Below, one piece after another: positions 27,481 through 35,110 of a stretch of 64,000 nt of DNA. Numbering within the stretch: the first letter of the stretch is position 1; the number at the start of each line of letters is the position of its first letter. Source of the DNA: an uncultured Bacteroidales bacterium (GTDB lineage: Bacteria > Bacteroidota > Bacteroidia > Bacteroidales > FEN-979); contig CAISRB010000020.1 of the NCBI GenBank assembly GCA_903887775.1, forward strand, positions 1 through 64,000, given 5' to 3'. A model generated the notes under the pieces. The model was not told where the DNA came from, did no database searches, and saw nothing but the letters and a program-made list of their open reading frames with translations. The position numbers were made by a program, and so were the translations under genes.

Positions 27481-29655
27481 TCAGTTGAGATTTACCAGTT
27501 TATAATAAAGCCCCTGCTGATCTTTGATCATTTCATCATGGGTACCTCGTTGGGCTACTTTTCCCTTGTCAAGGACAATGATTTCATCGCAATCGCGTAT
27601 TGTGCTTAACCTGTGGGCGATGATCAGGGTTGTACATCCCCTGCGACGTATGTTATTATCAATAATTTTTTCGGTATTGGCATCGAGCGCGCTGGTCGCT
27701 TCATCCATCACAAGAATGCTCGGATTTACAACCAGTGCACGGGCAATTTCAATACGTTGTCTTTGACCCCCGCTAAGGTTGCTGCCAGCATTGATGAGAA
27801 GGCCATTATACCCCCCGGGTCTGGAAGAGATAATATCATGTATGCATGCATCCTTTGTAGCCTGGATGATATCAGGTGTTCCCAGGGTATTATTCCACAT
27901 TGTAATATTGTCACTGACTGTCCCTTTGAAAAGAAAAATTTCCTGGTCTACCAGGGAAACAGAGTTTCTCAGGACATCCTGGTCGAAAGCGGTCCGTTCA
28001 TGTCCGTCAAAAAGTACTTCCCCGGCCCAGGGATGATATAGGCCGGCAACAAGTTTTGCAAGAGTAGACTTTCCGGAGCCCGACCCGCCGACCAGGGCAA
28101 TACGACGCCCCGGTTCTACATGCAATGAGAAATTTTCAATCAGGGGATCGCGGAAACGGTCATATCCGAAAGTGACATTTTTAAAATCCAGAAATCCGTT
28201 CAGTTTCGAGGCAGCGGGAGTGAGGTTTGATGGGTCATCTCTGACTTCGCTTTTAAAATAAATATCTTCGTTGGTCGATAAGGCATCCTGTATTGTGTTC
28301 AGATTGCTCTTTGCAACCTGAAGGTCGCTTCCCATCGAAACCACAGATTTAACCGGTCCTGTAAAATTAGTCATCAGGCTCTGGAAGGCGATGAAAATAC
28401 CAATAGTCATTTCCCCGTAAATAACCAGCAGGCCTCCAAGTGTTAAAAGGATGATGTTGTTCAGGTTTGAAAGGAAATCAGGCAGGGCATCCAGCAGGTT
28501 GGATGTGACATTCAGCTTCTGGTCAAACACTACGGCATTGGAAAGGCTTCCTGACCAAAGCCCGTAAAAATCGTTTTCCGAACCTGTGGCTTTGATGGTT
28601 TCTATCTGTTCAAGCCCCACACCGGCTGTACTGAATGTACGCTGGTTACGTTCAAACAACAACTGGTTCAGGGTGGAACGCTTTTCGGAAATGAAACGCA
28701 GAACGAAAAGGTTTACCAGGATCACCGTAACACCTATAACCGTAAGTAAGAGATTATACTGTATCATGACGATCGCATAAAAGACAACCGTAATCATGTT
28801 CGAAATGGTCGCAGTGAGTTCGGTTGAAAGCAAGGAAGCAAGATCGTCGTTAAGCTGAACACGCTTGAAAATTTCGCCTGGCTGACGGGTCATAAAGAAA
28901 CGGATCGGCAGCTTCAGGATATGCATAAGAAGTTTTGAAGACTCGACAATGGCAAGCCTCAGCTCAATCTTAACGAGTATTTTCTGTTGCAGGTAAGTCA
29001 GGAATCCGTTGAAAAAGAAAAGCCCCGCGATAAGCAAAAGCATAGGCCTGAAGTAACCAGGCTGGTCCAGGTTGATTATGTCGTCAAAGAAAAGCTTGTT
29101 CAAACCCGCCATGATAATTGCAGGGATTACAAGTATGGCGCCGCAAATCAGGACAAATGCCAGGTCAAGCCGGTTTGGCTTTATCCGCATCCATACCCTT
29201 TCAAGAAAAACGTTCCTGATTTTATCAGGTTTGAAATCAGGACCGGGAGCGATGACCACTGCCGTACCGTCAAATACGTTTTCAAGCTCCTGTTCATTCA
29301 GTTTCTTTTGCCCCTCATGGGTATCATTCAACAGGAAAAATTTCTTGTTATACCCGGTTAAAACGCTGTAATACCCTCCATCAAGCCCAATGATCACAGG
29401 CAGCTGAAGCGTTTTCAGTTCATCCACTTTACAGCTGCGCGTCTCCGATTTGAAGGCATGGGCAAGAGCAACCTTCATAAGGCGTTCAGCAGGGATTTTT
29501 GAATTGTCCGAAACGCCGCATTCCTGGTTGAGGGCATCCTTGGCCGGAAAACAATGGTAATATGAAAAAACCATTGATAGTGCAACCGCACCGGATTCAT
29601 TTTCCCCGATCTGGAGAATGACCGGAACCTTTTTTTTCACATGCTCATTGCTCAT
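27481..29655 (-). CDS. NHLM ABC1-like exporter with degenerate C39 peptidase domain
   Basis: 724 residues: N-terminal C39-like domain (about 8-140), membrane domain (about 155-450) and ATPase (about 485-724) with GGSGSGKST, LSGGQRQR and ILVMDEATSALD. In active C39 domains the sequence around the nucleophile is Q-x5-CG. Here it reads QIGENESG, with Ser21 (codon TCC, 29593-29595) in the Cys position. The catalytic His is replaced by Tyr95 in GGYYSVL, while the Asp equivalent D111 remains in LND. The domain therefore cannot be a normal double-glycine leader peptidase. It may only bind cargo, like the C39-like domain of HlyB. It is preceded by the HlyD-type adaptor gene (30-base gap). Confidence 0.9.
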   Translation of the reverse strand: MSNEHVKKKVPVILQIGENESGAVALSMVFSYYHCFPAKDALNQECGVSDNSKIPAERLMKVALAHAFKSETRSCKVDELKTLQLPVIIGLDGGYYSVLTGYNKKFFLLNDTHEGQKKLNEQELENVFDGTAVVIAPGPDFKPDKIRNVFLERVWMRIKPNRLDLAFVLICGAILVIPAIIMAGLNKLFFDDIINLDQPGYFRPMLLLIAGLFFFNGFLTYLQQKILVKIELRLAIVESSKLLMHILKLPIRFFMTRQPGEIFKRVQLNDDLASLLSTELTATISNMITVVFYAIVMIQYNLLLTVIGVTVILVNLFVLRFISEKRSTLNQLLFERNQRTFSTAGVGLEQIETIKATGSENDFYGLWSGSLSNAVVFDQKLNVTSNLLDALPDFLSNLNNIILLTLGGLLVIYGEMTIGIFIAFQSLMTNFTGPVKSVVSMGSDLQVAKSNLNTIQDALSTNEDIYFKSEVRDDPSNLTPAASKLNGFLDFKNVTFGYDRFRDPLIENFSLHVEPGRRIALVGGSGSGKSTLAKLVAGLYHPWAGEVLFDGHERTAFDQDVLRNSVSLVDQEIFLFKGTVSDNITMWNNTLGTPDIIQATKDACIHDIISSRPGGYNGLLINAGSNLSGGQRQRIEIARALVVNPSILVMDEATSALDANTEKIIDNNIRRRGCTTLIIAHRLSTIRDCDEIIVLDKGKVAQRGTHDEMIKDQQGLYYKLVNLN

Positions 29656-29685
29656 GACAAGGTCTCGATTGATTGGTGATGAGGA

Positions 29686-30936
29686 TTATTCGAAATATGA
29701 CTTGAAAATGGGTATGATATAGTCAATAGGCGGCTTTTGCTTTACAACGATGGAAGCTCTACAAAGTGTACCGGTATTGATTGCGTATGGAGGTCCTTTC
29801 TTGTTGGACCACTGAAATCCGCTTTTTGTGGAGGCGTCGGGGATTAGAGCAATCTTCACCCTGTATGTGGGGCCCTGTTGTTGAATAAGGGCTACCAGGT
29901 CAGGATTATTTAACTCATCAATGATGGAGTTTGTATTGGAAACAAAATGATTGACCTCGACAACCTTTCCCATCAGCCAGCCATACAGATTATGATTTAC
30001 TGTAAAAGGTTCGATCATAGCCTTCATTCCAGGCTCCACAACGGCGTTTGAATTAAAAGGAATAAACAGGTCCAGAAGATGATTCTTTTCATTTCCCATA
30101 TCTTCAACCACCATCATACGTGCACCGGCATTAACAAAGTCTCCGCTGGTTACCGACTTGTCGATGATCATTCCGTTAACCGGACTGCGGATTATGGTCT
30201 GCCGGTCGTAATCATCCTGCAGGTTGGCAATCTTTTTTTTAAGGATCTGGATCTGGCCGCGGTAATCTTCCTGCCTGTATTGGCGGTCATAGTTCCAGGA
30301 TTGCTGGTCAAGCTCGTTGGTTTTGACCGCCTGCTCGGTTTGTGTATGCTTATTATGGGCATCGGACAGCTGATTTCTGGCTTCCACATAATTTTCCCTG
30401 GTCGCAAGGCCCTTATCCCAAAGATCCTGTTGCTGCTGCATCTTCAATTCAAAAAATGAAATCTGGTCCTGAAGATGTTTAAGTTCGGTCTTCAGGCGTT
30501 CTTCCTCAAGGTCGTAAAACCTCATTTTATTGGGATAATCTCTCGTATCCTTTGTTGACAGCAGAGAATCCTGCAACTTCAGCACATCAAGTTCCGCGTT
30601 GAGTTCAACCAGCTGATGCATGAGCTGGGGCTGAAGCAGGTGAAGCAAAACTTCGCCTTCCCTGACTGTTTCACCCAGATCAAAGTGGACTTCCTCAATC
30701 CCCCCCGGGTAGAGAGAGATAATCCCGTGAAGTCCTTTCCCGCTGACGATTTCACCAAGCCCGTCAATCTTTTGGGGAATGCTTCCGAATATCCCCCAGA
30801 AAATGGCCACAAAAGTCAACAGCCCCAATGCGGAGAGGGATATCCAGTAACGGGGACGTGTGATCTTCAGCATGCGGTTCATTTCCTCAGGATTGCCTGC
30901 TGACCCCGGATTTGCTGGTTTTTTTGCCTTATCCAT
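29686..30936 (-). CDS. HlyD-type membrane fusion protein (NHLM-like)
   Basis: 416 residues from the chosen start MDKAKKPANPG at 30936. The open frame runs 18 codons further to 30990, but that extension would enter the hairpin at 30974-30995 and makes the N-terminus hydrophobic twice. One membrane helix (WISLSALGLLTFVAIFWGIFG) is followed by a first half lipoyl-like segment, a long coiled coil (about 80-250) and a second barrel segment with SPVNGMIIDKSVTSGDFVNAG. This is the periplasmic adaptor linking the ABC transporters to the TolC-type channel. Family assignment to the NHLM-type HlyD rests on length and on the neighbouring pair of transporters. Confidence 0.88.
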   Translation of the reverse strand: MDKAKKPANPGSAGNPEEMNRMLKITRPRYWISLSALGLLTFVAIFWGIFGSIPQKIDGLGEIVSGKGLHGIISLYPGGIEEVHFDLGETVREGEVLLHLLQPQLMHQLVELNAELDVLKLQDSLLSTKDTRDYPNKMRFYDLEEERLKTELKHLQDQISFFELKMQQQQDLWDKGLATRENYVEARNQLSDAHNKHTQTEQAVKTNELDQQSWNYDRQYRQEDYRGQIQILKKKIANLQDDYDRQTIIRSPVNGMIIDKSVTSGDFVNAGARMMVVEDMGNEKNHLLDLFIPFNSNAVVEPGMKAMIEPFTVNHNLYGWLMGKVVEVNHFVSNTNSIIDELNNPDLVALIQQQGPTYRVKIALIPDASTKSGFQWSNKKGPPYAINTGTLCRASIVVKQKPPIDYIIPIFKSYFE

Positions 30937-30968
30937 AATGAATACTTTGTTGATTAACAAAATACATA

Positions 30969-30995
30969 CAAAAGCGGGCCGTATAAACAACCCGC
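30969..30995 (-). terminator. Terminator-like hairpin / attenuator between the small gene and the HlyD gene
   Basis: On the minus strand GCGGGTTG (30995-30988) can pair with CGGCCCGC (30981-30974) over a six-base loop; two of the eight pairs are G-U. A short T-run TTTTG follows. It lies 25 bases behind the stop codon of the small Lys-rich gene and 33 bases before the HlyD start. It could cut most transcripts after the small gene and let a fraction read into the exporter genes. The T-tract is short, so strength is uncertain. Confidence 0.55.
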
Positions 30996-31020
30996 CAGAA
31001 TCATATGAAAAGAAATAATT

Positions 31021-31302
31021 CTACCCCTTGAATTTCTTCATGAGATTTAAGCCCTTTTCGATGAGATTGGGCTTAAAATCACCATTTGCATCGAGATGAA
31101 ACTTTTTATGATGATCCCATAATTGCTTCTTCATTTTACCAACCATGTCGAGTCCTTTAAACCCTACATTCGGCATTCCGGGCTTTTCAGGAAGCTCTTC
31201 AGAGCTTTTACCTGCGGTCATTTTCTTCAATTTTCCAGGCATATTGCCTGTGCCGGGACCTTTTGGCGGAGTAGGAATGAAACGCTTTTTCTGATTTTCC
31301 AT
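31021..31302 (-). CDS. Small Lys-rich protein of unknown function, in the exporter operon
   Basis: 93 residues, about one fifth Lys, without signal peptide, Cys or double-glycine leader. The N-terminal half is rich in Pro and Gly (IPTPPKGPGTGNMPGKLKK). The C-terminal part (about 55-93) is predicted amphipathic: MVGKMKKQLWDHHKKFHLDA and then NLIEKGLNLMKKFKG, resembling a cationic membrane-active helix. It is 29 bases behind the VC0807-like gene and is followed by a terminator-like hairpin before the exporter genes. That position is typical of an exported small peptide gene, but could equally be a chaperone or regulator. I do not recognise the family and do not assign a function. Confidence 0.6.
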   Translation of the reverse strand: MENQKKRFIPTPPKGPGTGNMPGKLKKMTAGKSSEELPEKPGMPNVGFKGLDMVGKMKKQLWDHHKKFHLDANGDFKPNLIEKGLNLMKKFKG

Positions 31303-31331
31303 AATGTGATTGTCGATTTGTGAAACTTTAA

Positions 31332-31982
31332 TTAAGGTTGTTGAACTTCCTGTAATGAAGTATTTTTATGAAATTGAATTTTCTTAATAATCAAAATGAT
31401 CCCGTATACGAACATGACTGTTGTCATCGTGTTCCATACCTGGGTGATGACTTTTATCTTATTGAATCCTTCAACATCATAGTGATGGATCAGGAATATC
31501 CGTAAAAAAGTATCCGAAAGATCACGAAACGCCAGGAACCCGGTCAGTAACATAAAATATCTGAAGTACGGCATTTGATGGTACAACACCTTTGTACGGG
31601 TTTTCGGAACTCCATGAAGGAATGCATAATCAATAAAAAAATACATGGCCATCGGTTTTCCGGCAAGCATCGTGAGGCACCAGAACGTGACCAGTCCGAT
31701 ATTCAGGTAAACATAATTCCAAAGCATCTGGTGTGCAGTCTTCGAGTAAATATCCATCGTGCTGCCAATGACCATCGTGGCAAGAATAAATAAACCTGTC
31801 GCGCTGTATTGTTTCTCTCTGATAAAAGTGAAGATCGTATAGATGACACCCGGCACTGTCGAAAGAAGCATCGCGAAATAGTCACCCAGCATAATACGGC
31901 AGGTATTCCAGATCAGTAAAGGGACCACAAGATAAATGATCAGGTCGAGGAGCGTGCGCCCGTTGAAAATATTTTTCAGCAT
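31332..31982 (-). CDS. VC0807-like multi-spanning membrane protein
   Basis: 216 residues with about six hydrophobic segments. The pattern LLIWNTCRIMLGDYFAMLLSTVPG near the N-terminus, TGLFILATMVIGSTMDIYSKTAHQMLWN in the middle and the MAMYFFIDYAFL element match the VC0807 family of inner membrane proteins as I remember it; its biochemical role is not established. It is the first gene of the minus-strand operon, with a promoter candidate ending about 63 bases upstream. In such a position it might give self-protection or assist export, but this is only inferred from context. Confidence 0.65.
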   Translation of the reverse strand: MLKNIFNGRTLLDLIIYLVVPLLIWNTCRIMLGDYFAMLLSTVPGVIYTIFTFIREKQYSATGLFILATMVIGSTMDIYSKTAHQMLWNYVYLNIGLVTFWCLTMLAGKPMAMYFFIDYAFLHGVPKTRTKVLYHQMPYFRYFMLLTGFLAFRDLSDTFLRIFLIHHYDVEGFNKIKVITQVWNTMTTVMFVYGIILIIKKIQFHKNTSLQEVQQP

Positions 31983-32044
31983 ATTTGTATGGATTGAATA
32001 ATCCGTTAAATGCTGTTAATCTGGTTTTTTCACTATATTCAGTT

Positions 32045-32075
32045 CAAAAATAAGCATTATCTCTCCCCTAATCAA
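32045..32075 (-). promoter_or_regulatory. Bacteroidota-type promoter in front of the biosynthetic operon
   Basis: On the minus strand a TTG at 32075-32073 is followed after 20 bases by TATTTTTG at 32052-32045, which fits the TAnnTTTG -7 box and the TTG/TTTG -33 box of Bacteroidota housekeeping promoters. The predicted transcript start is near 32038, giving a leader of about 55 bases before the VC0807-like gene. Confidence 0.5.
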
Positions 32076-32115
32076 GCTTTTCACTTATTTATATTGATTA
32101 TTCCTCATTTTAATA

Positions 32116-33345
32116 TTAATATCCTGAACCACAGGAGGTTTCAACCTCACCTCTCTCCCTGATCAGTGAAATATCACCGTTGGTATCTGCTAAAACCTCA
32201 GCCGGATATGTAAATCCACAAAAATTATAAGGCGAAAGCGTAGCTGTATATGCACCGACATTATTGATGAGAACCAAATCGCCAACTGCTACGTCGGGGA
32301 AATCATTTTCACTTTGAATAATATCTATCGGGGTGCATGTTGCACCGGTAAGAATTGCCGGTGAATACTGATCGTATTCTTTTACAGTACTTATATATGA
32401 TTTCCGCCTTTTGAGATCCAGCTGTCTAATTCCAAGATGATTAATGCCGGTATCTAAAATTATGTATTTTTTACCTTTTGAGTATTTAATGTCCAGGACA
32501 CTGCTGACTAAAACAGCTGATGCAGCAGTTAAATACCTGCCGCTTTCAAAAAATTTGTATTTGATCTTATCGAGAAATTGTTTTTTGCTTTTAAACAAAT
32601 CAGCTAAACCGATTCTTAATTTGTTCATGTTTAATCCTGATTGGCCTGATGATTCTGCTACTCCGAATCCTCCTCCGAAATCCAGGAAATCCAGTTGGCT
32701 GAATTCTTCTTTATGCTTTTCCGCAAAATCAATCAGAAATGAGGTGTTTTGAATAATTTTCTCAGCCTCAAAAAACTGTGAACCGGCGAACATAAAAAGT
32801 CCGTTGATGTTTATATCATTCCTGTATTTTCTGATTAATGGGATGACATTATTCTCATCAATTCCAAATTGAGAAGAAATACCACCCATCTTTAATTGAG
32901 AAGATTGATTGGAGAAATCAGGATTGATCCTGATTGATATATTTAAATGTTGATTTGCTGCACTTATGATGTTCTGCAGATCCTGTTCGGATTCGACATT
33001 GAAAGACAGGATATGGTTCTTTAAGCCTGATGATATCGCTTCTTTGCTTTTTATCGGACCTCCCAAAACAATTCTGCCGGGAGGAATTTTTAATTTAATA
33101 ACCTGATGCAATTCGCCAACTGATGCTACCTCAAAACCCAAACCTGCCTGATTGAGCAGGTTTATGATAAATGGATTAGGGTTAGCTTTCACCGAATATA
33201 ATAATTGTGACTCGGCAGGCAGGGTTGATTGCAGTTCAGTGATTTTGTTATTTAGTTCACTAACGTTATAAATAATTAAGGGTGTAGAGAATTTATTTAC
33301 AATTTCAGGAATGTTAAAACCGGGTTTAAATTGCAATTTGTACAT
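32116..33345 (-). CDS. Fold-III PLP-dependent decarboxylase (DapDC / ornithine decarboxylase family)
   Basis: 409 residues. The barrel carries the PLP Lys53 in YSVKANPNP, the phosphate-binding GGGFG (about 225), ESGRYL and, near the C-terminus, TGATCTPID, the active-site Cys loop, and NVGAYT. These are the hallmarks of diaminopimelate/ornithine/carboxynorspermidine decarboxylases; the substrate cannot be told from the sequence. Relatives occur as accessory enzymes in siderophore and NRPS clusters. The coding sequence is visibly richer in A and T than the NRPS/PKS genes, which suggests a different origin. It ends 40 bases before the promoter candidate of the biosynthetic operon, so a metabolic link to that operon is possible but unproven. 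A 15-base inverted repeat (33342-33356, ACATAA-CAT-TTATGT) overlaps its start codon. Confidence 0.85.
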   Translation of the reverse strand: MYKLQFKPGFNIPEIVNKFSTPLIIYNVSELNNKITELQSTLPAESQLLYSVKANPNPFIINLLNQAGLGFEVASVGELHQVIKLKIPPGRIVLGGPIKSKEAISSGLKNHILSFNVESEQDLQNIISAANQHLNISIRINPDFSNQSSQLKMGGISSQFGIDENNVIPLIRKYRNDININGLFMFAGSQFFEAEKIIQNTSFLIDFAEKHKEEFSQLDFLDFGGGFGVAESSGQSGLNMNKLRIGLADLFKSKKQFLDKIKYKFFESGRYLTAASAVLVSSVLDIKYSKGKKYIILDTGINHLGIRQLDLKRRKSYISTVKEYDQYSPAILTGATCTPIDIIQSENDFPDVAVGDLVLINNVGAYTATLSPYNFCGFTYPAEVLADTNGDISLIRERGEVETSCGSGY

Positions 33346-33375
33346 AACATTTATGTGAGTGAAATTTGCCTTTGA

Positions 33376-33415
33376 TCGGACCAGAGATTCATTAACTACT
33401 TCCTGCCTGGTCCGA
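33376..33415. repeat. Inverted repeat over the stop codon of the delta-60 repeat gene
   Basis: Perfect nine-base arms TCGGACCAG (33376-33384) and CTGGTCCGA (33407-33415) around a 22-base loop. No T-tract follows on the minus strand, so it is not a typical intrinsic terminator. It may stabilise the 3' end of the upstream transcript or reduce read-through into the decarboxylase gene. Confidence 0.4.
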
Positions 33416-34670
33416 AATCCGGATCGAATGTGCCGCTGTTATTATATCTGATAATTGCAAAATCATTACTGGAACCATTATTTGAATTTCCGGCTGCAAC
33501 AATTTTCCCGTCGGTCTGAATGGCGATTGCATTGGCCTGATCATCACCGTTCCGGATATCCGTCATTACTTTACCACCTTCGCCAAAGGAAGGGTCCAGA
33601 GTCCCATTTGGATAATACCTGATTAATGCAAAATCAAAATTTGAACCGTTGTTCGAACTTCCTCCGGCAATGATTTTCCCATCGGCCTGGATGGCAACCG
33701 AAGAAGCTTTATCATCTCCATCCCTGATCATGGAAATTACCATCCCCCCTTTCCCAAATGATAAATCGAGAGTACCATTCACATTGTATCTGACAACTGC
33801 AAAATCAAAATTCAAACCATTATTCGAACTTCCGGCAACTACGATTTTCCCATCAGGCTGGATACTGATTGAAGAAGCCTCATCTTCTCCGCTACGGATG
33901 GAAGTTATTACCTTGCCATCTTTCCCAAAATCAGCATCCAGTGTACCGTTCGGCTTAAACCTGGCCAGTGCAAAATCAGTATTCGAATAGCCTGCAACTA
34001 CGATTTTCCCATCAGGCTGGATGGCTACTGCCGACACCTGATCGTCACCATTCCTTATGTCGATCGATACAATGCCGCCTGTCCCGAAAGCAGGATCCAA
34101 CGTGCCATTGGGATTATACCTGATCAGGGCAAAATCAAAATTTGAGCCATTATTCGAACTTCCCGCGACCACAATCTTCCCGTCGGGCTGGATAGCCACC
34201 CCGGAAGCATTATCATCGCCCGCATGGATAGAGGTTATCGCTATGCCAGCTTTACCAAATGAAGGATCAAGTATGCCATTTTCATTATACCTGATTACAG
34301 CAAAATCATTAGCTGTTCCATTATATGTACTGCCGGCAACCACAATTTTCCCGTCAGGCTGAATAGCAAGAGCGGAAGTATGACTGTCACCGCTTTTCAG
34401 AGAAGTTAATACAATTCCACATCCCCCAAATGCAGGATCCAGCATGCCATTTGCATTGTATCTGACTAAAGCAAATTCGGTTTGGGAATATCCTGCAATT
34501 AAAATTTTCCCATCTTTCTGTATTGCCATGGCATTGGCTTCGTTATCAGCGGTCGAAAGTGAAGTGATGACAATTCCGGTCCTTTTACCTGAAAATTTAG
34601 TTCCGTCTGTTTGTGAAAAAACATTGGATCCCAAACTAATTATGGCAAATATTAAAAAAAGCTTTTTCAT
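33396..34670 (-). CDS. Secreted delta-60 repeat beta-propeller protein
   Basis: 424 residues with a signal peptide (MKKLFLIFAIISLGSNVFSQ). The rest consists of about seven repeats of roughly 50 residues with the core A-x-Q-x-DGKI-(V/L)-x-AG followed by FA-(L/V)-x-RY-x-x-NG-x-LD-x-x-FG. This is the delta-60 repeat, which folds into blades of a propeller. No type IX sorting domain follows the last repeat, which ends in DFGPGRK, so the protein is probably periplasmic or attached to a partner. The DNA is AT-rich and internally repetitive. Binding partner and role are unknown. A 440-base region separates it from the divergent redox operon. Confidence 0.85.
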   Translation of the reverse strand: MKKLFLIFAIISLGSNVFSQTDGTKFSGKRTGIVITSLSTADNEANAMAIQKDGKILIAGYSQTEFALVRYNANGMLDPAFGGCGIVLTSLKSGDSHTSALAIQPDGKIVVAGSTYNGTANDFAVIRYNENGILDPSFGKAGIAITSIHAGDDNASGVAIQPDGKIVVAGSSNNGSNFDFALIRYNPNGTLDPAFGTGGIVSIDIRNGDDQVSAVAIQPDGKIVVAGYSNTDFALARFKPNGTLDADFGKDGKVITSIRSGEDEASSISIQPDGKIVVAGSSNNGLNFDFAVVRYNVNGTLDLSFGKGGMVISMIRDGDDKASSVAIQADGKIIAGGSSNNGSNFDFALIRYYPNGTLDPSFGEGGKVMTDIRNGDDQANAIAIQTDGKIVAAGNSNNGSSNDFAIIRYNNSGTFDPDFGPGRK

Positions 34671-34701
34671 GAGTTAATAATTTTTTTTAATGGTCGCATG
34701 G

Positions 34702-34757
34702 AATGCCCATAATTAACATTCACGGTATGTATGAGCGAAGTTAGTACAGGTATTTCA
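34702..34757. repeat. Dispersed non-coding repeat, copy 1 (imperfect)
   Basis: Begins AATGCCCATAA and contains TTCACGGTATG and GGTATTTCA. The second copy at 45017-45084 has AATACCCATAA, TTCACGGTTTG and GGGTATTTCA. From TTCACGGT onward the copies align without gaps over about 40 bases with roughly two thirds identity; the left part differs by an 11-base gap. Both copies lie directly upstream of a minus-strand gene start. Confidence 0.5.
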
Positions 34758-34837
34758 TAAACGCTTCGCCATAAAAATGAATTAACTCAACAAATTTCAG
34801 AAAACAGTTTGAATTTCTTATAACTAATCGTAAAAGT

Positions 34838-34855
34838 AAATCTATTAATAGATTT
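34838..34855. promoter_or_regulatory. 18-base perfect palindrome
   Basis: AAATCTATTAATAGATTT reads the same on both strands. It lies about 220 bases before the -24/-12-like site and 16 bases from the TCAAC/GTTGA palindromes. Its AT content makes chance more likely, but an operator for a dimeric regulator is plausible. Confidence 0.4.
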
Positions 34856-34870
34856 TGCTCAAGGTTCTTT

Positions 34871-34901
34871 TCAACTGTTGATTATTTCAACATCTGTTGA
34901 A
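34871..34901. promoter_or_regulatory. Paired TCAAC-GTTGA palindromes, candidate enhancer of the sigma-54 regulator
   Basis: TCAACTGTTGA (34871-34881) and TTCAACATCTGTTGAA (34886-34901) are two adjacent dyads sharing the half site TCAAC; a lone TTCAACA follows at 34975. They lie about 160-190 bases upstream of the -24/-12-like site, the usual distance for upstream activating sites of NtrC-family proteins. The operon itself encodes such a regulator (41406-42746). Confidence 0.5.
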
Positions 34902-35056
34902 TTTTTATACAATGTGTGTAATCGTATTGATCTTCTATTATTTATGAAGACTTTTTACATTTAGTGTATATTTATTCAACACTTCTACCGTTTCCCATTC
35001 CAGGCACCCCGTTGTCAATGAATTGATTTTCTGATGTTTACTCCGTATTTTTTGCT

Positions 35057-35072
35057 TTGGCACTATTATTGA
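35057..35072 (+). promoter_or_regulatory. Sigma-54-like -24/-12 promoter of the redox operon
   Basis: TTGGCAC-TATTA-TTGA: the GG (35059-35060) and the second GA (35071-35072) are ten bases apart, the spacing required for sigma-54 (consensus TGGCAC-N5-TTGC). The -24 part is perfect; the -12 part has GA in place of GC. The predicted start near 35083 gives a leader of about 28 bases before the ATG at 35111. Confidence 0.5.
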
Positions 35073-35110
35073 TTAAAGGTATGAATATATAAATCGGAAA
35101 TCCAAAAGCC

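Larger units (their letters stand above)
34671..35110. other. 440-base AT-rich intergenic control region
   Basis: No coding sequence is seen. The region separates the delta-60 repeat gene from the divergent redox operon. It holds, from left to right, one copy of a dispersed repeat (34702-34757), an 18-base perfect palindrome (34838-34855), two TCAAC/GTTGA palindromes (34871-34901), a single TTCAACA half site (34975-34981) and a -24/-12-like promoter (35057-35072). The rest shows nothing I can name. Confidence 0.7.

Noticed and set aside
27481-29655. Active double-glycine leader peptidase
   Set aside because: The catalytic Cys and His are replaced (Ser21, Tyr95), so the usual function cannot be assigned.
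30937-30990. 18-residue upstream extension of the HlyD-type protein
   Set aside because: It would start inside the terminator-like hairpin and add a second hydrophobic stretch before the natural MDK start.
33396-34670. Tandem repeat or CRISPR-like array
   Set aside because: The periodicity is about 150 bases and codes for delta-60 repeats of a propeller protein; there are no identical short repeats with spacers.
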